Shown here: one piece after another, positions 7,599 through 14,785 of the stretch
How positions within the stretch are numbered: the first letter of the stretch is position 1
Layout of the letters: each line of letters begins with the position of its first letter
NCBI GenBank assembly: GCA_903927685.1
Contig: CAIYOB010000797.1
Location: 1 to 14,908, forward strand
Reading direction: 5' to 3'
DNA: 14,908 bases
Source of the DNA: an uncultured Planctomycetaceae bacterium
GTDB lineage: Bacteria; Planctomycetota; Planctomycetia; Pirellulales; Pirellulaceae
Position numbers and translations under genes: made by a program
Notes under the pieces: generated by a model
Databases searched by the model: none
Told to the model about the DNA's origin: nothing
What the model saw: the letters and a program-made list of their open reading frames with translations, nothing else

Positions 7599-8858
7599 CT
7601 AGTATTTCTGGATGATGGCCACGGAATTGATGCCCAGCATCCCGAACGAATTGTTGAGGATGTAACTGGCCTTGCCGATCTCCCGGGGCTGGTTCAGCAC
7701 CAGTCCGTCCAGGGCGCATTCCGGGTCCAGTTCGTCTACGTTAATCGTCGGATGGCAGACCCCGTCCTCGAAGGCTCCCAGGTTGCCCGCCAGTTCCAAG
7801 GCTCCGGCGGCCCCCATCGAGTGGCCGATGAAACTCTTGGTATTGTTGAAGTACGTCCGCTGCGAGCCGCCGAAGACGCGGCGCAAGGCGATGCACTCCT
7901 GGGCATCACCGCTAGCCGTGCCGGTGGCGTGCGTGCTGACGATGTCGATCTGCTCCGCCGCCAGGCCAGCACGCTTCAAGGCCAGTTCCATGCATTCGGC
8001 CTGCCGCTCCGGATTGGGCAGCACAAAGTCGGTGGCGTCGGTGTTCATGGCGTAGCCGACCAGTTCGCCGTAGATCTTCGCCCCCCGCCGTCGGGCGTCG
8101 TCCAACCGCTCGGCAATGAACACACAACCGCCTTCGGCGACCACGATCCCGTTGCGATGCAAATCGAACGGCCGCGACGCGCGGCTGGGGTCCTCGTGCG
8201 CAGCCAACGCACCTTGACTGTGAAAGCTGGCAAAGATCCCAAACGTGTGGATGCTCTCCGACACGCCGCCACAGATCGCCAGGTCGCACTCGTTCAGCCG
8301 CAGCATCTGCGCGCCTTGGATCAGACCCGCATTGCCCGCGGCACACGCGGCGCCGATCGTATAGTGCGGGCCGGTGATCCCCATGTTCAAGGCGATTTCG
8401 CCCGCCGGATTGTTCGCCACGGTGCGGGGATTGTGATGGTGCGACCAGAAGGACGTGTCGTAGTTGTAGTTCTTCAGTTCGTGGATCTCGTTCTCCGTCT
8501 CGACGTTGCCGTGCTCCGTCACGCCCACGTACACGCCGACCCGCGACTTGTCGAGGTTCGGCCAATCGAGCCCCGAGTCCTTGACCGCTTCGTTGGCGGA
8601 GTAGATCCCCACGCTGCCGGCCCGCGTCCCGCGACGGATCTCCTTGCGCGCCTGGTACCGCAGGACGTCAAAGTCACAGATTCCGGCCAGCGTCTTGCCG
8701 AAATAACGAATCTCATATTCGCGCACACCGCTCCGCCCCTGCAGTAAACTGGCGCGAAGTTCCGGCAGCGAGTTCCCGTTGGGCGCCGTCAACCCCACGC
8801 CGGTAATAACCACCCGCTGGTGATCCGGCAATCGGCCCGGCCCGTTCGTTGCGATCAT
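7599..8858 (-). CDS. Beta-ketoacyl-ACP synthase, FabF-like (KAS II fold), specialised
   Basis: A 419-residue thiolase-fold condensing enzyme. The active-site triad is complete: Cys172 in GAACAAGNAG, His310 in STHATGTASGD, and His346 with Lys341 in NTKSFIGHSMGAAG. It should carry out decarboxylating Claisen condensation of an acyl chain with malonyl-ACP. It departs from housekeeping FabF in several places: a His-rich SHHHNPRTVANN (139-150), the sequence ESIHTFGIFASFHSQGALA before the conserved RPFD, and FGMLGIN near the C-terminus where FabF has a Gly-rich FGFGGxN. This suggests a different substrate or partner. The chosen start (ATG, MIATNGPG) has AGGAG about 12 bases upstream; 26 further residues upstream are open but do not resemble the family. 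Followed directly by a dedicated ACP, it looks like a secondary-metabolite or special-lipid synthase. Confidence 0.88.
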   Translation of the reverse strand: MIATNGPGRLPDHQRVVITGVGLTAPNGNSLPELRASLLQGRSGVREYEIRYFGKTLAGICDFDVLRYQARKEIRRGTRAGSVGIYSANEAVKDSGLDWPNLDKSRVGVYVGVTEHGNVETENEIHELKNYNYDTSFWSHHHNPRTVANNPAGEIALNMGITGPHYTIGAACAAGNAGLIQGAQMLRLNECDLAICGGVSESIHTFGIFASFHSQGALAAHEDPSRASRPFDLHRNGIVVAEGGCVFIAERLDDARRRGAKIYGELVGYAMNTDATDFVLPNPERQAECMELALKRAGLAAEQIDIVSTHATGTASGDAQECIALRRVFGGSQRTYFNNTKSFIGHSMGAAGALELAGNLGAFEDGVCHPTINVDELDPECALDGLVLNQPREIGKASYILNNSFGMLGINSVAIIQKY

Positions 8859-8888
8859 GTCCGAAGTCCACTCCTGTGTTAGAACACC

Positions 8889-8923
8889 AAAAACTACCCG
8901 CTTCGCCAGCGATTGGCAAGCGG
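8889..8923 (-). terminator. Possible intrinsic terminator or attenuator between the OleD-like and KAS genes
   Basis: Read on the minus strand, CCGCTT-GCC (8915-8923) pairs with GGC-G-AAGCGG (8898-8907) with one bulged G and a 7-base loop. Four bases later comes a run of five T (8889-8893). The stem lies 15 bases after the stop codon of the OleD-like gene and before the KAS ribosome binding site. It could reduce read-through, making the KAS-ACP-oxidoreductase trio a partly separate unit. The bulge and the gap before the T-run make it a weak candidate. Confidence 0.35.
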
Positions 8924-8937
8924 CAGTAGGCGCCAAA

Positions 8938-9933
8938 TTACCGCCCGGACACCAGATCCAACGCTAATCGCCGCATTCCTTCCGCCGCGGAAATCTGGGG
9001 GGAATAGCCAAAATCCTCCCGTGCCCGGCGGAGATCGAAGTAATGGTGTTTCGCCAATTGAGCCGCCAGGAAACGCGTCATTCGGGGTTCGCTCGTCAAG
9101 CGGAGCAGGCGGTAAATCGTCTCCAGGGCGGCACCCAGCCGCCAAGCGGTGGGGAACGAAATCGATCTCGTGACGGGCACAGTACCCGCCAGAGCCAGGA
9201 TTTCGTCGATCCACTGCCAACAGTTCACCGGCTCGCCCTGGCTGATGAAGTAGGCGCGTCCTCCCACCGGCGATCCCGGTTCCAAGGCGTCGGCGGCCTG
9301 CAGATGGGCCACAGCCGCATTCTCTACGTAAACCATATCAATCAGGTTCGTTCCGTCGCCGACCCGCCGCAACTGGCCCCGACCCGCCCGCTGGAGCAGG
9401 CGGGGGATCAGGTGCTTGTCCCGCGGCCCCCAAATCAGATGGGGACGCAACGAGCAGGTGAACAGGCCGTCGCGGCCATTGGCGGCCAGAACAGCCTGCT
9501 CCGCCAGGGCTTTCGTATGCGGATAGTGACAAAGCCATCGCTTGGGGTAGGGCACCGACTCGTCCACGCCCTGCTGGTCGCCGCCGTCAAACGTCACGCT
9601 GGGACTGCTGGTATAGACCAGCTTGGGCACCCGGTGCTGCAGGCAACCAGCGAGCACGTTCTGTGTCGCCGCCGTGTTGATGCCGAAATAGTGCTCCCAC
9701 GGCCCCCAGATCCCCGCGACTCCGGCCGCGTGATAGACCACGTCGATCCCGCGACAGGCGTCGGCGGCCAGCTGCGGATCTCGCAAGTCGCCTTGCACGG
9801 CCTCGACCCCCGAACGATCCAGTTGTGGATATCGTTGCCGGGAAATGGTCCGCACGTGATCGCCGCGGGCCAGCAACTGCTCGACCAGATACAGACCGAG
9901 GAATCCCCCGGCGCCGGTGACCAGAGCTCTCAA
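8938..9933 (-). CDS. OleD-like NAD(P)-dependent reductase (extended SDR / 3-beta-HSD family)
   Basis: A 331-residue extended short-chain dehydrogenase. The Rossmann motif is GAGGFLG (7-13), Asp49 lies in QGDLRD, and the catalytic residues are Ser109/Ser110 in YTSSPSV and Tyr137-x3-Lys141 in HYPHTK. Several stretches ([57 protein letters not shown]) match my memory of OleD, the 2-alkyl-3-oxoalkanoate reductase of long-chain olefin synthesis, better than that of sugar epimerases. OleD reduces a beta-keto acid to a beta-hydroxy acid with NADPH. The start is a TTG with a strong GAGGAGG eight bases upstream. It lies 49 bases after the CocE/NonD gene and 79 before the ketosynthase. No OleA, OleB or OleC is in the window, so it may instead reduce a ketoacyl product of the neighbouring synthase. 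Confidence 0.82.
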   Translation of the reverse strand: MRALVTGAGGFLGLYLVEQLLARGDHVRTISRQRYPQLDRSGVEAVQGDLRDPQLAADACRGIDVVYHAAGVAGIWGPWEHYFGINTAATQNVLAGCLQHRVPKLVYTSSPSVTFDGGDQQGVDESVPYPKRWLCHYPHTKALAEQAVLAANGRDGLFTCSLRPHLIWGPRDKHLIPRLLQRAGRGQLRRVGDGTNLIDMVYVENAAVAHLQAADALEPGSPVGGRAYFISQGEPVNCWQWIDEILALAGTVPVTRSISFPTAWRLGAALETIYRLLRLTSEPRMTRFLAAQLAKHHYFDLRRAREDFGYSPQISAAEGMRRLALDLVSGR

Positions 9934-9982
9934 GGTTCTCGCCTCCTCGTCCGCGGTTGACCCGGGCTTACCTTCTCACGCC

Positions 9983-11881
9983 TCACTGCGGGATCACCGG
10001 CAAGACGATGTGCGACGGATGATCGGCATCGTGGTGGACCGTGTTCACGGCCACCACTTGGCGGCGGTGCTGGTTCAGCGGCTCGCCCGTGTTGGGGTTG
10101 ACGTCGAACCGCGGGAAATTGCTGCTGGAGATGTCGACGCGGATGCGGTGGCCGCGTTGGAAGATGTTCGACGTCGGATACAGCTTGACGGTGATCGGAT
10201 AGATCTGGCCCGGTTCCGCCAGCACTTCCTGCTGCAGCGATTCGCGGAACCGCAGCCGCTGGATCCCGTCGCCGATGTTCAGGTCAAAGCCGCCCGGCCA
10301 GGCGGGGCTGGGCGGATAGACGTCGATCAATTTGGCCGTGAAATCCGTGTCGACCGCCGAGGACGAGACCCATAGCTTGACGGCCAACTCGCCGGTCACC
10401 TCGATGTCCTCGGCCAACGGCTCCGTTTGGAATACGAGGATGTCGTTGCGCGCGGACAGGGGCAGCGGCTCCTGGCCGTTCCAGATGTGCGGCCCGCCGC
10501 GCTGGTCCCAGGCCCCTTGCAGCATGATGTCGTTGTTCGACGAGATATTGCCGCCGATCGTCGGCACCGGATGCTGGGGGTCGAACTGCCAGCTGGTGGC
10601 TCCGCCGTCGCCCGGCGGCGGCTGGTCGCTCAACCGGCCGCACGGGCCGAAATAGTAGCTGGTCGCTCGAGCGCGGGCCAGCGGCCACTCCTGCTCGTCC
10701 CGCCACGCCCCGCCATGCTCCAAGCGGCCGTCTTTGTCTTTGCCGCCCGAGCCGGAGCCCATGACGAAGATGCGGACTTTCGTGCGGAACGGCTCCGCCT
10801 TGCCGACAGTGTTATCGAGGCCCTTGAGCCAATGGTCGTACCATTCACGCCGCCAGGCACGCGGATCGGGGATCGCCGCGGCGGGCCCGAAACTGACCTG
10901 GCCGTGGGCGGCGCTGCCCTGGGCGCCGTGAATCCACGGCCCCATGATCAGATACACTGGGCCGGCGATGGCCTTGCTGAGCGCCACGAAGTTCGCGGTC
11001 GTGTTGCTGGCCCATGAGTCGTACCAGCCGCCGACCAGGTAAACAGGTATGTCCTTGTACTGCGACGCCTGGTCGACGATGTTGTTCTGCCGCCAGAATT
11101 CGTCGTTGATGCCGTGGCCCAAGGCTTCGACCAGCCACTGTTCGTAAGCCGGGGCCAGCCGCAGGGGCGTGGCGCCCGCTCGCAGCGGCAGGTTCCGCAG
11201 GTAGTGAATCCGTTGGTCGGCCAATTCGCCGAGCACCGCCGCGGTGCCCGGATCACGCCCGTATTGGCTGCCCCGCCCCGCGTTCAACATGATCCAGTTC
11301 CAAAACCGCAATTCGAACGCCCCACCGTTCCGCATGCTGGCGTAGCCTAAGTTGGACATGGCGTCGACGGGGATCGCCGTGGTCAAATGGGGACTACGAG
11401 TCATGGCCAGCGCGTGCTGGGTGCCGCCCACGTAGGACGTGCCGATGGTGCCGAGCTTGCCGTTCGACCAGGACTGCTGGGCAATCCAGGCGGCCGTGTC
11501 GAAACCGTCGGGGCCGTCGTCCAGCAGCATGTGCCAGGTGCCCTCCGAGTCGTAGCGGCCGCGCGTGTCCTGGAACACGACGGCATAGCCCCACCGGGCA
11601 AAGTAGTGGCCGTCCGCGTTCCCGTTGTCGCCCGAACCTTTGCCGTAGGGCGTGCGCATCAGGATGGCGGGCAGCCGTTCGGTCAGGACTTGGCCGTCCC
11701 GGGTAGGCAGGTAGACGTCGGTGGCCAGCCGCACACCGTCACGCATGGGCACCATGACGTTGTGCTGCAACTCGACTTGGTAAGGGCCGTCCTGGGCATG
11801 ACCGACCAGCGGAAGCAGCAACACGAGCCAGGCGGTGGAACGAACGCGCGACACGGTTCGGCGAAAGGCGGGTCGGAACAT
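9983..11881 (-). CDS. Exported CocE/NonD family hydrolase
   Basis: A 632-residue alpha/beta hydrolase with a signal peptide (about residues 1-29, ending LVGHAQ-D). The X-Pro dipeptidyl-peptidase / CocE fold is shown by the triad Ser149 in GTSYVGG, Asp288 in GGWYDSW and His318 in GPWIHG. The N-terminal MVPMRDGVRLATDVYLP and VVFQDTRGRYDSEG are typical. Residues from ~385 on form the C-terminal jelly-roll (IEVTGELAVKLWVSSSAVDTDFTAKL, RGHRIRVDISSSNFPRFDVNPNTGE). Members hydrolyse esters, beta-lactam amides or acyl dipeptides; the substrate cannot be chosen here. The start at 11881 is preferred over an open 20-residue extension because GGAGG lies seven bases upstream and the signal peptide then begins at residue 1. 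It follows another exported hydrolase by 60 bases and precedes the OleD-like gene by 49. Confidence 0.9.
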   Translation of the reverse strand: MFRPAFRRTVSRVRSTAWLVLLLPLVGHAQDGPYQVELQHNVMVPMRDGVRLATDVYLPTRDGQVLTERLPAILMRTPYGKGSGDNGNADGHYFARWGYAVVFQDTRGRYDSEGTWHMLLDDGPDGFDTAAWIAQQSWSNGKLGTIGTSYVGGTQHALAMTRSPHLTTAIPVDAMSNLGYASMRNGGAFELRFWNWIMLNAGRGSQYGRDPGTAAVLGELADQRIHYLRNLPLRAGATPLRLAPAYEQWLVEALGHGINDEFWRQNNIVDQASQYKDIPVYLVGGWYDSWASNTTANFVALSKAIAGPVYLIMGPWIHGAQGSAAHGQVSFGPAAAIPDPRAWRREWYDHWLKGLDNTVGKAEPFRTKVRIFVMGSGSGGKDKDGRLEHGGAWRDEQEWPLARARATSYYFGPCGRLSDQPPPGDGGATSWQFDPQHPVPTIGGNISSNNDIMLQGAWDQRGGPHIWNGQEPLPLSARNDILVFQTEPLAEDIEVTGELAVKLWVSSSAVDTDFTAKLIDVYPPSPAWPGGFDLNIGDGIQRLRFRESLQQEVLAEPGQIYPITVKLYPTSNIFQRGHRIRVDISSSNFPRFDVNPNTGEPLNQHRRQVVAVNTVHHDADHPSHIVLPVIPQ

Positions 11882-11941
11882 GGATTGGCCTCCGAAGGTA
11901 GTCGCTTGGGCGGTCCCGTGTGTCCAGTGTGAGCGGGACAC

Positions 11942-12799
11942 TCAGCGGGTCGCCGCGTGCTTCAAGATGAACTCGACGATCGGCGTCGAGTCGTCCAGGC
12001 CGTGCGGATGGTGGCCGATGCCGGGCTTGCCGATCAGGGTGATCGAGCCGCCCAGTTGCCGGTAGCGAGCGGCGATCACGCCCGTGTTTTCCTCCCACGG
12101 CACGACGTCGTCCGCGTCGCCGTACACGTGCAACAGCGGCACACCGGCCTTGGCCAGCGGGGCCAAGTTGTCCACCGGGTTCTTGTCGTATGCTAGAGCC
12201 TGGGCTTCGGATTGGAAGTCGAATCGCTCCAACACGAGCTGCCAGTCCCGCGGGCTGCCTTTGCCCTTGCCCTTGCCGCCGGGCCAGCTCTTGAAGTCGC
12301 AGACGGGCGCGTCGCCGTAGATACAAGCGACGCGGTCAGGATTGGCGGCGGCCCAGTTGTAGACGTACAGTCCGCCGCGGCTCAAGCCGACCAGCGCCGC
12401 TTTCTTGGCGAAACCGTACTTGCCGGTCAGTTCCGCGTACAGCGCGTTCCAGTGCTCGACGGCCGCAGGACAACCCAGCATATCCGGGATGCTGAGGTAG
12501 ACGATGTGAAAGCCCTTCTCCAGCAGGGCGATATCCGGCGCCGGCTTGTGCCCAAAGAACTCGCCATGCCAGACCCAGGGCTTGCCGGCCGCGGCTTCCC
12601 GCGGGACCACCACCGACGCCGTCTTGCCTTGGACGGGAAACTCGTAGCGGTCGAATCCGTGCCAATCGCTCTTGGTGCCCGGAAAGGGCGAGCCGTTGCC
12701 GGCCTCGGCGGCGACGGCCGCCCCGCTGGCGACCAACACCGCCAGAAGTACTACGCCACCTCGCCGCACGCTTCGCTGAGAATCGTTCCGTGTCGTCAT
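11942..12799 (-). CDS. Exported alpha/beta hydrolase, single-domain
   Basis: A 285-residue alpha/beta hydrolase with an N-terminal signal peptide (Arg-rich 9-13, hydrophobic 15-30, AVAAEA). The nucleophile elbow is GLSRGG with Ser140; the acid is Asp230 in YGDADDVVP; the base is His263 or His264 in GIGHHPHG. An early WVWHGEFFGH (76-85) probably holds the oxyanion hole. Between strands lies a Gly/Lys-rich loop, GGKGKGKG (174-181), encoded by near-repeated codons; it may be part of the lid. Carbohydrate esterase or peptidase-like activity is possible, but I cannot name a substrate. The start at 12799 is chosen over an ATG 12 codons upstream (12835), which has no ribosome binding site, while AGGGCGG precedes the chosen one and the signal peptide then begins normally. 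It sits in a row with DUF1080 and CocE-type genes. Confidence 0.85.
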   Translation of the reverse strand: MTTRNDSQRSVRRGGVVLLAVLVASGAAVAAEAGNGSPFPGTKSDWHGFDRYEFPVQGKTASVVVPREAAAGKPWVWHGEFFGHKPAPDIALLEKGFHIVYLSIPDMLGCPAAVEHWNALYAELTGKYGFAKKAALVGLSRGGLYVYNWAAANPDRVACIYGDAPVCDFKSWPGGKGKGKGSPRDWQLVLERFDFQSEAQALAYDKNPVDNLAPLAKAGVPLLHVYGDADDVVPWEENTGVIAARYRQLGGSITLIGKPGIGHHPHGLDDSTPIVEFILKHAATR

Positions 12800-12849
12800 G
12801 AAACCGCCCTGTGTCTTTTTCTGAAGGAGTCCCATTCACGGAGCCAACG

Positions 12850-13086
12850 CTAACCGTCCTGTCTGGCTTCATCCGGCTTGACCCCGTACTTCCGTTGCCG
12901 CGCTCGCCCCCAGGGGCAGCCGCCGAACGTGACCAGCAGTTCAAGTGACTGGAGGAACCGGGCCAGCCGGTTGCCCTTTCTGGCGCGCGTGCAGATCGGG
13001 CAGCGGAGTTCGCAGAAATCGGGATCGAACAGGCCCCGCGGTTGGGGACAATCCGCGGGGCCACGATTCGGTTGCTCAGACGACAT
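12850..13086 (-). CDS. Small cysteine-rich protein with CxxxCPxC motif
   Basis: A 78-residue protein of unknown function. Five Cys are visible: Cys13, Cys25, Cys29, Cys32 (FCELRCPICTRAR) and Cys57 (FGGCPWGRARQRKYGV). The CxxxCPxC cluster with a later CPWG could bind zinc or an Fe-S cluster. The C-terminal half is basic, with an amphipathic stretch NRLARFLQSLELLVTF between the Cys groups. It has no signal peptide. A GGAG ribosome site lies seven bases before the ATG, and the gene fits in the gap between the DUF1080 gene (25 bases upstream) and the alpha/beta hydrolase (50 bases downstream), all supporting a true gene. I have an impression that similar short proteins occur in other planctomycetes, but I cannot confirm it or assign a role. 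Confidence 0.7.
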   Translation of the reverse strand: MSSEQPNRGPADCPQPRGLFDPDFCELRCPICTRARKGNRLARFLQSLELLVTFGGCPWGRARQRKYGVKPDEARQDG

Positions 13087-13111
13087 TCAGTTTCTCCGTC
13101 GCAGACGCCGA

Positions 13112-13828
13112 TTACGGCTGGGCTTGATCGAGCACCTTGATCTTCAGGTCTTTGAACTGGATTTTCATCGGCGGCCCGGGATGAACTTGCAGCGCGATGA
13201 TCCCGGCGCGGGCCGCTTTGCCTTTCTCGTGGTCGACGGCCTGGGACATGACCACGCCGTTGATCGCGAGCGTGATTTCGTCGCCCCGCGCAGTGATTCG
13301 ATAATCGTTCCAGTCCTCCGCCTTGATGGACTTGGCCAGTTCCTTGGAATCGCCCAGCGACGAGACTTGCTTCTGGCCGTTCTCGTCAACCACCACCCGC
13401 TCGCCGCGCATCGCGATGCCGCCGCGGGCGTGCTCGAACAAAGCCCCGGCCCACTGCCCCTCGGCGTCGATATCCGCCTGGTATCCGAACGTGTCCCAAT
13501 CCGGCCGCTCCTGGCTGCGGAACTGGATGCCCGAGTTGCCGCCGACGATCCGATACTTCAGCCGCAACTCGAAATCCCCCGGCTTGCCGCCGCGCCACAT
13601 CAGATAATTGCATTTCAGGCAGGGCTTTTCCGGCGTGCTCTGCGAGGTAATCGTGCCGTCCTCGACGTACCACCAGCCGGCCTTTCCTTCCCAACCCGTC
13701 AAGTCCTGGCCGTTGAACATGGACACAAAGCCCTGTTCGCTATCCGCCGCGCGGACTGCGGTGTGGAACAAGCCAAGCAGAACCAGGGAGATCATTCCGC
13801 ACCGCCAAGGCGTTACGACACGTCGCAT
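13112..13828 (-). CDS. Secreted DUF1080 (3-keto-disaccharide hydrolase family) protein
   Basis: A 238-residue exported protein. Residues 1-28 form a signal peptide (hydrophobic 11-21, cleavage near VRAA-D). The rest is one DUF1080 jelly-roll of the concanavalin-like type: FVSMFNGQDLTGWEG (34-48), WWYVEDGTITSQ, FELRLKYRIVGGNSGIQFRS (86-105), GYQADIDAEGQWAGALFEHARGG, DWNDYRITARG and a final GIIALQVHPGPPMKIQFKDLKIK. Characterised members of this family include hydrolases acting on 3-keto-glycosides, and planctomycetes carry many copies. The frame is open far upstream into the neighbouring gene, but the ATG at 13828 begins the signal peptide and has GGAG eight bases upstream. It starts 31 bases after the phosphatase-family gene ends, so the two may share a transcript. 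The exact substrate is unknown. Confidence 0.9.
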   Translation of the reverse strand: MRRVVTPWRCGMISLVLLGLFHTAVRAADSEQGFVSMFNGQDLTGWEGKAGWWYVEDGTITSQSTPEKPCLKCNYLMWRGGKPGDFELRLKYRIVGGNSGIQFRSQERPDWDTFGYQADIDAEGQWAGALFEHARGGIAMRGERVVVDENGQKQVSSLGDSKELAKSIKAEDWNDYRITARGDEITLAINGVVMSQAVDHEKGKAARAGIIALQVHPGPPMKIQFKDLKIKVLDQAQP

Positions 13829-13859
13829 GCTTGAGACTCCGGAAACAAGGTGTAAGGGC

Positions 13860-14645
13860 TCACGAAACCGAACCGAGATTATGGCCTTCCGGCCGCGACT
13901 CGCCAACGGGTGCCACACCGTTGGTGAGCAGAAAGTCGGCGACCATGGGGAGGTGGTCCGAAGCCTGCCGGGCCGCTGCGCAGCGCGAGGCGAAGCTGTG
14001 GTGCAGTTCGAGATCGCCACGAAAGAAGATCCGGTCCAGGGCACGGATCGGCAGGATCGCAGGGAACGTCTTGATGCGTTTGGCTGCCGAACGGAACCCC
14101 TGGGGCAGCAGCAACCGCCGGCCCAGCGTGCCCCAGACGTCGTTGAAATCGCCGGCCGCAACCACCGGCGTGCTGTGATGCGAGTGCTTGAGCGGGTCGC
14201 TGCCCAGGAACCGCCGCAGTTGAATGGTGCGCTCGTAGCCCGCCAGACCCAAGTGAAAATTGAACACGAGCATTGTCCGGACATGCCCGGCGACCGGCAG
14301 GCGGCAATGGGCGATCAGGGCCCGGCGGCGTTTCTTCAACGGCACGGTCAACTCCAAGTCCCGCACGTCCAGCAGCGGGAACCGGCTGAGGATGGCATTG
14401 CCGTAGTGGCCCTGCTTGAGCGTGACGTTGGCCTGGTACGCCCGGTGCGGCAACCCCAACGCATCCCCCAGCAGATCGATCTGCCGATGGTGATTCGACC
14501 GGGGAACGCCTTCATCGACCTCCTGCAGCAGGACGATATCCGGCTGGCAGTGCGCGATCGCACCGACGACCCGTTCGGGACGATAGCGGCGGTCGACCCC
14601 GCCGATGCCTTTGTGGATGTTATAGGTGAGCAGTCGAAACCGCAT
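13860..14645 (-). CDS. Endonuclease/exonuclease/phosphatase family metal-dependent enzyme
   Basis: A 261-residue protein of the EEP (DNase I-like) superfamily, cytoplasmic with no signal peptide. The expected metal and catalytic residues are present: Asn9 in TYNIHKGIGG, Glu42 in LLQEVD, His131 in NFHLG, Asp166 and Asn168 in AAGDFNDVWG, Asp204 in LDRIFF, and Asp230-His231 in SDHLP. These enzymes cleave phosphodiesters or phosphomonoesters with Mg2+; substrates range from DNA to lipids and inositol phosphates, and I cannot choose. The start MRFRLLTYN at 14645 is the family's usual beginning; an in-frame ATG three codons upstream (14654) is an alternative, and the longer open frame to 14837 is non-coding repeat. 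The Shine-Dalgarno is weak, and a promoter-like -10 lies close, so the transcript may have a very short leader. Confidence 0.88.
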   Translation of the reverse strand: MRFRLLTYNIHKGIGGVDRRYRPERVVGAIAHCQPDIVLLQEVDEGVPRSNHHRQIDLLGDALGLPHRAYQANVTLKQGHYGNAILSRFPLLDVRDLELTVPLKKRRRALIAHCRLPVAGHVRTMLVFNFHLGLAGYERTIQLRRFLGSDPLKHSHHSTPVVAAGDFNDVWGTLGRRLLLPQGFRSAAKRIKTFPAILPIRALDRIFFRGDLELHHSFASRCAAARQASDHLPMVADFLLTNGVAPVGESRPEGHNLGSVS

Positions 14646-14671
14646 ACGGTGCATCTCTGTTGCCGACCTGC

Positions 14672-14699
14672 ATTGTAAACTCCCGGCGGCGCCGTGCAA
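14672..14699 (-). promoter_or_regulatory. Possible promoter of the EEP gene
   Basis: On the minus strand TACAAT (14672-14677) matches the -10 consensus at 5 of 6 positions. A poor -35, TTGCAC (14694-14699), lies 16 bases upstream. The predicted start of transcription would be about 20 bases before the ATG at 14645. Supported by sequence only; the -35 is weak. Confidence 0.33.
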
Positions 14700-14705
14700 C
14701 GGGCC

Positions 14706-14734
14706 GCGGGACACGGAGACTGCGGGACACGGAG
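14706..14734. repeat. Two copies of GCGGGACACGGAG
   Basis: The 13-base element is repeated exactly at 14706-14718 and 14722-14734, with three bases between. It lies just upstream of the possible EEP promoter. It could be a paired protein-binding site or a small duplication. Confidence 0.5.
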
Positions 14735-14785
14735 CCCAGGGGGAATGGTACGAGGTTAAGGACTGACGATTGCCCGGGTGGCGGT

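Noticed and set aside
7599..8858. Annotation of the ketosynthase as the housekeeping fabF
   Set aside because: Altered signature loops, a non-standard ACP and the absence of fabD, fabG or other fab genes argue for a specialised role.
11913..11939. Hairpin GTCCCG/CGGGAC between the two exported hydrolase genes
   Set aside because: A 6-bp stem with a 15-base loop and no T-tract is too weak to call a terminator.
13829..14284. N-terminal extension of the DUF1080 frame into the EEP gene
   Set aside because: It overlaps a conserved gene in another frame, and the inner ATG has a ribosome site and begins a signal peptide.
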